From positions 1-5,371 of the forward strand of contig JAKLEJ010000268.1 in the NCBI GenBank assembly GCA_022711695.1: a stretch of DNA of 5,371 nucleotides. Reading direction: 5' to 3'. This DNA comes from Verrucomicrobiota bacterium. GTDB lineage: Bacteria > Verrucomicrobiota > Verrucomicrobiia > Limisphaerales > JACRJZ01. Shown here piece after piece: positions 1-5,371 of this stretch (positions are counted from its first letter, which is position 1; each line of letters opens with the position of its first letter). The position numbers and the translations under genes are program-made. Under the pieces are notes generated by a model, which worked only from the letters and a program-made list of their open reading frames with translations, ran no database searches and was not told the DNA's origin.

Positions 1-204
1 GCACAGATGGCGCACCTCGGCCGCGTAGAGCAGCGCCTTGCTGGGCATGCAGCCGCGCAGGATGCACGTGCCCCCCAGTTCCTTGGCGCCGTCGATCAGC
101 GTCACCCGCAGGCCCGCGCCCGCGGCGACGCGCGCCGCGGCAAACCCCGCGCTGCCGCCCCCGATCACGGCCACGTCGTAATCGTAACTCGTCGAACCGC
201 TCAT
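1..204 (-). CDS. Class I pyridine nucleotide-disulfide oxidoreductase, N-terminal part
   Basis: This is the first 68 codons of a leftward gene that continues past base 1. Seen: after a short polar leader (MSGSTSYDYD) comes a beta strand and the dinucleotide-binding loop GGGSAG (residues 15-20), an acidic residue D38 at the end of the second strand where FAD ribose is normally bound, then GGTCILRGCMPSK with the redox-active pair C47 and C52 in the CxxxxC spacing of the family. Known: class I flavoprotein disulfide reductases (dihydrolipoamide dehydrogenase, glutathione and mercuric reductases) pass electrons from NAD(P)H through FAD to this disulfide and usually have about 450-500 residues. 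The substrate cannot be told here: the motif differs from the CxNVGC typical of lipoamide dehydrogenase, and the NAD(P) and dimerisation domains lie outside. The ATG at 204-202 is chosen because the fold starts directly after it; no clear ribosome site precedes it. It lies 58 nt downstream of the HAD gene and may share its transcript. Confidence 0.9.
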   Translation of the reverse strand, partial: MSGSTSYDYDVAVIGGGSAGFAAARVAAGAGLRVTLIDGAKELGGTCILRGCMPSKALLYAAEVRHLC

Positions 205-262
205 GGCTGAAGCATCCGCAACCCGCTCCGGAAACGCGAGCCCAAACCGCCGTTGACCGTCC

Positions 263-916
263 CTAGCCCAAATCCCCCCGCGACTGGCGATCGGGTTCCG
301 GCGACGCGGGGCGGGGGAGCAGGCCCAGCGAAACCAGGGCGGCCTGCGCCTCGGATACGCCGCGGGTCTGCCGGGCCGTCAATCCCGCCTGCCTCGCCGC
401 TTCCACGCATTCGATGTTGTCGTCAAAGAAGAGGATTTCGCCGGGGCTCACGCCCAGGTCGCGGACGACATGGTCATAAGCGGCGCGATCCGGCTTCATC
501 AGCCCGATTTCCTGCGAGAGGTAGCAACGGTCAAACCTGGCCGCCAGCCCCATCTCCTGGAGCCGCCGCCAGTGCAGTTCGTTGTTGTTGCTCAGGCAGG
601 CCAGCAGGAAACGCCCCCGCAACGATTCCAGAAGGTTGAAAGCGCCCTCCATCGGCCCCCGGTCCCAGCTCACGAACCGCTCCAGGAAGAGTTTCGGCGC
701 CAGCGACAACCCCAGTTCCCTCACCGCGCCGGCGGCAAACTCCTCCGCTCCGCATTGGCCGGTTTCGAAGCGCCGCACCGAGGGCGACATCAGCCAGAAG
801 CGGCGGGCCGCTTCGCGGTCGATCCTCTGGGCGCACAACTCCAACAAGGGAGTAATCCCGTCGAACTCGACCAGCACCCCGCCCAGGTCAAATAGAAGAA
901 CGCGTATCGTCGCCAT
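263..916 (-). CDS. HAD-superfamily hydrolase, YihX-like (sugar-phosphate phosphatase type)
   Basis: A complete 217-residue protein, probably a soluble cytoplasmic phosphatase. All four HAD motifs are visible: motif I FDLGGVL with nucleophile D10, motif II LSNNN with S109, motif III MKPD with K141, and motif IV FFDDN with D165 and D166. The stretch from the serine motif to FFDDN, including YLSQEIGLMKP, closely matches my memory of E. coli YihX, an alpha-glucose-1-phosphate phosphatase of about 200 residues. The usual second aspartate of motif I (nucleophile +2) is G12; YihX also has glycine there, so this marks the subfamily and not inactivity. Residues 20-90 look like the helical cap that sets substrate choice; the true substrate is unknown. 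The last 20 or so residues are polar and probably disordered. The ATG at 916-914 is preceded by GAGG (bases 931-928) with an 11-nt spacer. It is first of a likely leftward pair with the flavoprotein. Confidence 0.92.
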   Translation of the reverse strand: MATIRVLLFDLGGVLVEFDGITPLLELCAQRIDREAARRFWLMSPSVRRFETGQCGAEEFAAGAVRELGLSLAPKLFLERFVSWDRGPMEGAFNLLESLRGRFLLACLSNNNELHWRRLQEMGLAARFDRCYLSQEIGLMKPDRAAYDHVVRDLGVSPGEILFFDDNIECVEAARQAGLTARQTRGVSEAQAALVSLGLLPRPASPEPDRQSRGDLG

Positions 917-1172
917 AATCGTTGTTGCCTCGCGGCCGCGCGGCTCTCCGCCGGTCGCTGCCGGCGCCGGCCCTGCGCCGTCCAGGGAGGCTGACCGAAA
1001 TGCCGGCGGACCTCAAGCCCGCGCCTGAATCCTCGATCCGCCTCCGAGGTCTTCCGGGCTGCCCGCGGCGGTTCATGCCGGACGGGCGAGTGGCTGACGG
1101 GGCAGGAGATGCGCGGCTTGGGTTCCGCCTTTTGGCCTTGCTGGGCTCGGAAGCCAAACCTAACGTCGCCGG

Positions 1173-2582
1173 GTGAGTTCGACTCCCGAGGCAGGAGACA
1201 AACTGGGCGCGGAATCCTCCGGGGCGCCGGTGGCGGGGCCGCAGCCCTCCGTGGCAGGGCCGCCCGGCAAGCCCATTCGCGTGCACTTGCCCCCGCCGAA
1301 GTCTCCCGTGGCGCCGCCACCAACGGACGCCCCTCCGAAAGAGGACGGCGCGAGCCCTGTCGCAGCCTTGCTGCTGGGTCTGATGATTCTCCTGAGCCTG
1401 CTTGTTTCGGCCCAGGGGGTCGTTTGCTTCTTTCTCCTGGCTTGCGGTCTTGCCATGGTTCACAGCCTCCTGTCCGGGCCAGGCCGAACTCTCGAGGATT
1501 ACGCGCTGATTGTCCCCCATTGGATCGACCGGTTGGCGGCAAAGGCTAAGGCGCCGGATGGCCGGTTGGTCCTGGGAATCCTCTTCGTCGCCGCGGCGGT
1601 GTTCCTGGCCCCCCACATCCTCTTTGGCTTGGGCGGCGCGGCGGCGCTCCTGGCGTCACTGCGACTGCTTCACGCGCTGGAACGGCCCGCGACCCGGTTG
1701 TGGGGTTGGGGCGACGCGCTCGGGCGAAGCTGGGCGCGATGGGTTCGCGAGCGCCTGGGCGCGGCCCCGGCTGCCGTCCTGGCCGCGCTCAGCGCCGCCC
1801 CCACCGTTTGGCTCCTGGCGGGAGTGGTGGTTGCCCCTCGAACAGGCGCGTGGCGCTACGGCCAGATCGGGGTGACCGCTGCCGCCCTGCTGGCGCTCAT
1901 GGCCTGGCTGTTGCGGCCCGTTGGCCGCGCCCCGACGGCCGGGCCGGTTCAGGAATCCCTCGCGCTGGGCCGGCGGACGCTCTGGGTGTCCACCGTGGCG
2001 ATCTCCCTGGCTCTGCTGGTGACCGGCATCCAGGTGACGAGACGGCTGGGGATACCCTTTCTGACCGGGCGCCTGGAGTGGAACGGGATCTGGCTGGGAC
2101 TGGCCCCGGCGGCCGCGCTTTGGATTTGGTGGCGGGGATACCACAAACGGATGGGGCCGGTTGCGCCTGCGGACACAGGCGAACCGCTGGCCGAGCGCGA
2201 AAGCTGGAAGGCTTCCACCCTGGCGGCGGCTGCGGCCGCTCTCCTCGTTTTCCTCCAGGAACGGGCCCTGGTGTTGGACAAGCCAGGCGTGGGGGCTGCT
2301 GGCGTTTCGCTGGTCCTGGCTGGATTGACGGTCGTTTGGACCGCCGCCGCATGGCTGCTTCTCCACTCGGGCCGAACCGATGACAGCGTTCCTGTGCCGG
2401 AATGGGCCATGGTCCAGGCGCTCGTTCTCCTGAGCTCGATGGTGTGTTTCCTGGGGGTCTTTCTAGGCGGGGTATGGGGCGCCCTGTTGGCCATCGTTCC
2501 CGTGCTTCGGTTCTGGCAGGAGGCGGCCCGGCTCATGCGCCGGTCTCGCGCGCCGGCGTCGGATGCAGGCCCTCAGGCCTGA
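1173..2582 (+). CDS. Multi-pass membrane protein of unknown function with proline-rich N-terminal tail
   Basis: A 469-residue protein that I do not recognise. Residues 1-62 are polar and rich in proline and alanine (for example HLPPPKSPVAPPP), with no signal peptide, and probably form a disordered cytoplasmic tail. Hydrophobic segments then appear near residues 63-80, 82-100, 131-166 (long, perhaps two), 197-221, 231-248, 268-286, 302-320, 347-363, 372-397 and 411-445 (probably two), giving about ten to twelve helices. Short basic loops such as RRLG and RGYHKR separate them, and the C-terminus is basic (RLMRRSRA). No transporter signature, enzyme motif or cysteine/histidine cluster is evident. 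An in-frame TAA at 1161-1163 limits the start; the GTG at 1173 is the only usual start before the proline-rich part, but no Shine-Dalgarno site precedes it, so a later GTG (for example 1230) or the ATG at 1383 remains possible. Third-position GC bias supports coding from near 1173. Its 3' end overlaps the carbonic anhydrase gene by 10 bp. Confidence 0.78.
   Translation: MSSTPEAGDKLGAESSGAPVAGPQPSVAGPPGKPIRVHLPPPKSPVAPPPTDAPPKEDGASPVAALLLGLMILLSLLVSAQGVVCFFLLACGLAMVHSLLSGPGRTLEDYALIVPHWIDRLAAKAKAPDGRLVLGILFVAAAVFLAPHILFGLGGAAALLASLRLLHALERPATRLWGWGDALGRSWARWVRERLGAAPAAVLAALSAAPTVWLLAGVVVAPRTGAWRYGQIGVTAAALLALMAWLLRPVGRAPTAGPVQESLALGRRTLWVSTVAISLALLVTGIQVTRRLGIPFLTGRLEWNGIWLGLAPAAALWIWWRGYHKRMGPVAPADTGEPLAERESWKASTLAAAAAALLVFLQERALVLDKPGVGAAGVSLVLAGLTVVWTAAAWLLLHSGRTDDSVPVPEWAMVQALVLLSSMVCFLGVFLGGVWGALLAIVPVLRFWQEAARLMRRSRAPASDAGPQA
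2573..2582. repeat. Perfect 10-bp palindrome forming both stop codons of a convergent gene pair
   Basis: TCAGGCCTGA reads the same on both strands. On the plus strand it is the end of the membrane-protein gene (CAG GCC TGA, or Gln-Ala-stop after one leading T); on the minus strand it is the end of the carbonic anhydrase gene with the same Gln-Ala-stop. The symmetry does not extend to the flanking bases (C on the left, T on the right). There is no T-tract, so it is not a usual intrinsic terminator. Confidence 0.85.
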
Positions 2583-3232
2583 TCCGCGAGTCCGGAGCAA
2601 GAGGTCGCCAGCGCCGCGCGGTAGGCTGGCAGGGTCTCGTGCGGCTGCGAGACGGTCATCCCCAGGTCGCGCAGCAGCCCATCCTGCAACGCGTAGATCC
2701 ACCCGTGCACGGTCAGTTTCTGTCCGCGTTCCCAGGCGTCCCGGGCGATGGTCGTTTGGCACACGTTGGCGGTCTGCTCGATCACGTTGAGCTCGCAAAG
2801 CCGGTCGGCGGCCCCGGCTTCGCCTTCCCGCAGCCGGCTGGCGTGCTTCTGCCGCACGTCTTCCACATGGCGCAGCCAGTTGTCGCTCAGGCCCAGGCGC
2901 TCCTTCGCGAACGCTGCCCGAACGCCGCTGCACCCGTAGTGCCCGCAGACAATAATGTGGCGCACCTTGAGGATATCCACCGCGAACTCCATCACCGAAA
3001 GACAGTTCAGATCCGTGTGCACCACCAGGTTGGCAATGTTCCGATGAACGAACAGTTCGCCCGGCCGCAGCCCCACGATCTCGTTGGCGGGCACCCGGCT
3101 GTCCGAGCATCCGATCCAAAGATATCCGGGCGTTTGCTGCCGGGAGAGATTGACGAAGAAATCGGGCTCTTGTTGCAGGAGGCGTTGGGCCCAGGCCTTG
3201 TTGTTTTCGAACAGTCGGCTGAGTTCTCGCAT
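2573..3232 (-). CDS. can: Beta-class carbonic anhydrase
   Basis: This cytoplasmic zinc enzyme interconverts CO2 and bicarbonate. The 219-residue protein matches the length and layout of E. coli Can (about 220). Numbered from the ATG, the zinc ligands are C42 (in LWIGCSDSRVPA), H98 and C101 (in CGHYGC), and the catalytic Asp-Arg pair is D44/R46. Further family signatures are GLRPGELFVHRNIANLV, HTDLNCLSVMEFAV, CELNVIEQTANV and HGWIYALQDGLLRDL. No key residue is missing. ATG at 3232-3230 is preferred: the Can family starts just before this helix, GAGC lies 9 nt upstream, and the predicted promoter fits. An in-frame TTG two codons earlier (3238) is possible. The gene is divergent from the kinase and convergent, with a 10-bp overlap, to the membrane-protein gene. 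Its usual role is supplying bicarbonate to carboxylases or balancing CO2 and pH; nothing nearby (no carboxysome or Rubisco gene) points to carbon fixation. Confidence 0.97.
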   Translation of the reverse strand: MRELSRLFENNKAWAQRLLQQEPDFFVNLSRQQTPGYLWIGCSDSRVPANEIVGLRPGELFVHRNIANLVVHTDLNCLSVMEFAVDILKVRHIIVCGHYGCSGVRAAFAKERLGLSDNWLRHVEDVRQKHASRLREGEAGAADRLCELNVIEQTANVCQTTIARDAWERGQKLTVHGWIYALQDGLLRDLGMTVSQPHETLPAYRAALATSCSGLADQA

Positions 3233-3255
3233 GGTCAAAAAGCTCGCGCGCCAGC

Positions 3256-3284
3256 ATTATGCAGGTTGTCAGGCCGTTTGTCGA
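3256..3284 (-). promoter_or_regulatory. Predicted sigma70-type promoter of the carbonic anhydrase gene
   Basis: On the minus strand, TCGACA (3284-3279, five of six matches to the -35 consensus) is followed by a 17-nt spacer and CATAAT (3261-3256, five of six matches to the -10 consensus). Transcription would start near 3249, leaving a leader of about 17 nt that holds GAGC and the ATG at 3232. Spacing and placement are ideal; the call rests on consensus matching only. Confidence 0.55.
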
Positions 3285-3390
3285 TGCGGCAAACCAAGCC
3301 TTTCGTGCCCGCCGCCGGATCTCGCCAGACGCCCCGTCGCCAAATGGAAGCTCCTGTGGTAGGTTTACGCGGGTGAGCCTAAATCCTGCC

Positions 3391-4893
3391 ATGTCTGACA
3401 AGCCTTCCGGTTCGGGGTCCGGGGTTGCGCTCGACCCGGACCGGACCTTGCGGATTGACCCGGACGCGCGGGTCGGCAACCGGGGGCCGAGGATGTTCGG
3501 CGACTACGAGGTGATCGAGGAGATCGACCACGGCGGCATGGGGGTGGTCTATAAGGCCCGCCAGGTGAGCCTGAACCGCGTGGTGGCGCTGAAGATGATC
3601 CTGTCGGGACAATTCGCCGGGGCGGAAGAGATCCGGCGCTTCCTGACCGAGGCCGAAGCCGCCGCCAATCTGAACCATCCCAACATCGTCTCCATCTACG
3701 AGGTGGGACAGCATGAGGGGCGTCACTACTTCAGCATGCGCTTCGTGCCGGGACGCAGCCTGGCCCGCCTGCGGGAGGACGGCGATTGGAGGTTCGACGA
3801 CGGCCGGGCCGCGGCGCGCCTCCTCGCCAAGGTGGCCCGCGCGGTCCACTATGCCCATCAGCAGGGCATTCTCCATCGCGATCTCAAGCCAGGGAACATC
3901 CTGGTGGACGCCGAGGGGGAGCCGCATGTCACGGATTTCGGCCTGGCCCGCCAGTTGACCAAGGACAGCAGCCTGACGTTGAGCGGGGCGCTCCTGGGCA
4001 CGCCCAGCTTCATGGCGCCCGAGCAAGCCGCCGGCAAGATCCGGGAGCTGACCCCCGCCGCCGACATCTACAGCCTGGGATCGGTGCTCTACTTCCTGCT
4101 CACCGGGGCGCCGCCCTTTGCCGCCGAGTCGCTTCTGGACACGCTCGCCCAGGTGTTGGGCGGCGAAGTGGTCCTGCCGCGCGCCGTCAATCCCCGCGTG
4201 CCCCGCGATCTCGAGCAAATCTGCCTGCGCTGTCTTCAGAAGCCCCCCGAGCAGCGCTACGACTCCGCCGGCGCGCTCGCCGAAGACCTGGAGAGATTTC
4301 TCCGCAATGAGCCGGTGGAAGTGCGCGCCCGCGGCGGCTGGGAGCGGCTGCTTCTCTGGATTCGCCGCCAGCCGGCGCTGGCCTCGCACCTGCTGGCGCT
4401 GGCGGCGTGCGCGCTGGTCTCGCATGCCGCCTTCGAGATCGCGCCTCACATGTCCCCGCAGCGGCATTGGGCCATCCTCGCCGTGCTGGCCTTCTGGGCC
4501 GTGCTTTCGGCGGGCTGCCAGCGGACCCTGCGCCGCCCGGGTTGGAGCGAGGCGGCGTGCTTCTTGTGGTCTGGCGCCGACGCGGCGCTGCTTACCCTGG
4601 TTCTGCACCTGGCCGGGGCGCTCCACGGCCCCCTGGTTGCCCTTTACCTGGCGATGATTGCGCTCTCGGGTCTTTGGTATCGCAAGGCGCTGGTTGCCAT
4701 GACCACCCTTCTGTCCATGACGGGCTACGGAATCCTCCTCGGCGTCGATTCTTCGGCGCAGCCCGTGCAAACGCCCGCAAGCTGGCATCTGCTCTTCTTC
4801 GTGGCCATGGCCATCACAGGGGTGGTGGTCGCCTATCTTGTTTACCGGGTCCAAACCCTTAGTCGCTTCTATGCCCAACGACCTGTTCACTGA
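3391..4893 (+). CDS. Membrane-anchored eukaryotic-like (Hanks-type) Ser/Thr protein kinase
   Basis: A 500-residue kinase with an N-terminal cytoplasmic catalytic domain and a C-terminal membrane region. Residues 1-38 are a Gly/Ser/Asp/Arg-rich leader. The kinase domain spans about 39-305: glycine loop HGGMGVV (47-53, with D46 where the first glycine is usual), ATP-binding lysine K68 in VALK, helix-C glutamate E87, catalytic loop HRDLKPGN (D164, K166, N169), DFG (D182), activation segment to MAPE (P+1 region GTPSF), structural D225 in ADIYSLG and R289 in QRYDSA. The set is complete, so activity is expected. Six hydrophobic segments follow near 330-350, 359-376, 391-411, 413-430, 432-452 and 465-487. 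There is no PASTA, TPR, WD40 or large outside domain, so no ligand sensor is evident. The ATG at 3391 is chosen; a GTG at 3373, with AGG 9 nt upstream, would add six residues. It is divergent from carbonic anhydrase and has no partner phosphatase nearby. Targets are unknown. Confidence 0.93.
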   Translation: MSDKPSGSGSGVALDPDRTLRIDPDARVGNRGPRMFGDYEVIEEIDHGGMGVVYKARQVSLNRVVALKMILSGQFAGAEEIRRFLTEAEAAANLNHPNIVSIYEVGQHEGRHYFSMRFVPGRSLARLREDGDWRFDDGRAAARLLAKVARAVHYAHQQGILHRDLKPGNILVDAEGEPHVTDFGLARQLTKDSSLTLSGALLGTPSFMAPEQAAGKIRELTPAADIYSLGSVLYFLLTGAPPFAAESLLDTLAQVLGGEVVLPRAVNPRVPRDLEQICLRCLQKPPEQRYDSAGALAEDLERFLRNEPVEVRARGGWERLLLWIRRQPALASHLLALAACALVSHAAFEIAPHMSPQRHWAILAVLAFWAVLSAGCQRTLRRPGWSEAACFLWSGADAALLTLVLHLAGALHGPLVALYLAMIALSGLWYRKALVAMTTLLSMTGYGILLGVDSSAQPVQTPASWHLLFFVAMAITGVVVAYLVYRVQTLSRFYAQRPVH

Positions 4894-4940
4894 AACCGGG
4901 GTGTTTCAGCGCGCATCCGCGCGCGCCTGGCCTGACCAGG
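4890..4940 (+). terminator. Three tandem hairpins at the kinase 3' end; possible transcription end or RNA-stabilising structure
   Basis: Three adjacent inverted repeats are visible. CTGAAAC/GTTTCAG (4890-4896 with 4903-4909, 6-nt loop) includes the kinase stop codon. GCGCGC/GCGCGC (4909-4914 with 4919-4924, loop ATCC) follows at once and shares one base with the first. CCTGG/CCAGG (4926-4930 with 4936-4940, 5-nt loop) is third. No T-tract follows any of them, so a classic intrinsic terminator is not supported. They could mark a factor-dependent end or protect the 3' end of the mRNA. Short GC-rich inverted repeats also arise by chance in such DNA. Confidence 0.3.
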
Positions 4941-5146
4941 ATCGAGCGCGGACTTCATCCGGTCGAGAGTCCTTGACACCCCGGGCCGGAGCGCGTTCCA
5001 GTATCCCCTCGAAATGGGGAAGGACAACGGTGTGTGGCCCAGCCGGATACAGATCGATGCTTGCCGGACCCGGCGGCTGGCTGGCCGCGTCGCCGACGCC
5101 GCGCGCCGTGGGCGCGTCGCGCCGTTCCGTTCCCCGAGTCCCCTGC

Positions 5147-5152
5147 CATAAT
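5147..5152 (+). promoter_or_regulatory. Possible -10 element of the phosphofructokinase gene
   Basis: CATAAT matches the -10 consensus at five of six positions and is one of few AT-rich spots in the spacer. It would start transcription near 5159, about 8 nt before the ATG at 5167. No good -35 element is seen 16-18 nt upstream (best TTCCGT at 5125-5130), so the call is weak. Confidence 0.25.
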
Positions 5153-5166
5153 GTCCGCCAGATACC

Positions 5167-5371
5167 ATGAATGTCACTGTTCTCGGCGAAGCGCGGTTCC
5201 CTTCGCCCATTCAACGCGTGGTCAGCGATGCGCTTCGAGTGCCGGAGCAAATCGTGCGCGATCCGCAGGCCCCCGCCGAACCGCAATTATGGTTTGAGCT
5301 GGCCGGGCCGCGCGCTCAACTGTTCTTCGATCCGAAGACCACCCGCGCCGGCATCGTCACCTGCGGCGGGC
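5167..5371 (+). CDS. 6-phosphofructokinase (long type, ATP- or PPi-dependent), N-terminal part
   Basis: The first 68 codons of a rightward gene that runs off the window. Seen: a leader of about 45 residues, then FELAGPRAQLFFDPKTTRAGIVTCGG at residues 43-68, which leads into the first phosphate-binding glycine loop (GGxCPG in the family; only the first glycines are inside). I recognise the 'ELAGPR-x-FFDP-x-(K)TR-A-IVTCGG' pattern from long bacterial and plant-like phosphofructokinases, which have an N-terminal extension compared with the 320-residue E. coli PfkA. The enzyme would phosphorylate fructose 6-phosphate in glycolysis, in the cytoplasm. Whether ATP or pyrophosphate is the donor depends on residues in the GGDGT/S region, outside the window. 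The start is firm: an in-frame TAA at 5149-5151 leaves ATG 5167 as the only start before the conserved part. No Shine-Dalgarno site precedes it. Confidence 0.88.
   Translation, partial: MNVTVLGEARFPSPIQRVVSDALRVPEQIVRDPQAPAEPQLWFELAGPRAQLFFDPKTTRAGIVTCGG

Noticed and set aside
263..916. HAD protein as an inactive enzyme because the second motif I aspartate is glycine
   Set aside because: YihX-type phosphatases also carry glycine at this position, and the other catalytic residues (D10, S109, K141, D165, D166) are present.
1173..1190. TTCGACTC resembling the T-loop of a tRNA at the start of the membrane-protein gene
   Set aside because: The flanking five-base stem pairs poorly, no matching acceptor stem or anticodon arm lies upstream, and no CCA-like end follows. 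It is a chance match.
1173..3232. Membrane protein plus carbonic anhydrase as a two-part inorganic-carbon uptake system
   Set aside because: The genes converge and so are not one operon, and the membrane protein shows no recognisable feature of known bicarbonate transporters. Only adjacency supports the idea.
3266..3294. TTGTCA as a possible -35 element of the kinase promoter
   Set aside because: The bases at the proper -10 distance (about GCAAAC) do not resemble the consensus. The kinase promoter stays unidentified.
2463..3479. A 338-codon minus-strand frame overlapping the carbonic anhydrase in another phase
   Set aside because: The product is Arg/Ala/Gly-rich without recognisable motifs, while the overlapping carbonic anhydrase has every family residue.
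3379..4890. A 503-codon open frame antisense to almost the whole kinase gene
   Set aside because: Its product is a His/Gly/Arg/Gln-rich composition artefact without motifs. Long antisense frames are expected opposite GC-rich genes, and the kinase on the other strand is unmistakable.
4973..4978. A perfect TTGACA -35 hexamer in the spacer before phosphofructokinase
   Set aside because: No acceptable -10 element lies 16-18 nt downstream (the best AT-rich bases are 20 or more nt away), so no promoter is called.

Overview
The window is GC-rich bacterial DNA, compact and fully chromosomal in character. The best lineage clue is the Ser/Thr kinase. Its domain carries the signatures HGGMGVVYKARQ, TEAEAAANLNHPNIV, HRDLKPGN and MAPEQAAGK, joined directly to a multi-pass membrane tail. 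That style is familiar from Verrucomicrobiota and Planctomycetota. The long-type phosphofructokinase at the right edge fits the same guess. The assignment is inferred from protein style and no search was run. There is no sign of an insertion sequence, phage gene, CRISPR array, rRNA or tRNA.

Layout. On the left, two genes read leftward and may be co-transcribed: a YihX-like HAD phosphatase (263-916), then the start of a FAD-dependent disulfide oxidoreductase (204 to beyond base 1) after a 58-nt gap. A 256-nt divergent spacer follows. A rightward gene (1173-2582) then encodes an unrecognised membrane protein with a proline-rich N-terminal tail and about ten or eleven hydrophobic segments. It meets a leftward beta-carbonic anhydrase (2573-3232) tail to tail; the last 10 bp of both genes coincide on a perfect palindrome that supplies both stop codons. 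The carbonic anhydrase has a good sigma70-type promoter in the 158-nt divergent spacer before the kinase. The rightward kinase gene (3391-4893) has a complete catalytic core and six predicted membrane segments. Three small inverted repeats lie at its 3' end. A 273-nt spacer leads to the beginning of a 6-phosphofructokinase gene (5167 to beyond the right edge).

How the genes relate. No shared pathway is evident. Carbonic anhydrase (CO2/bicarbonate interconversion), phosphofructokinase (glycolysis), the sugar-phosphatase-like HAD enzyme and the flavoprotein are metabolic housekeeping types. The membrane kinase is a signalling protein whose targets cannot be read from the sequence. I see no convincing new multi-gene system. 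The most unusual items are the orphan membrane protein, the sensor-less six-helix kinase and the shared palindromic gene ends.
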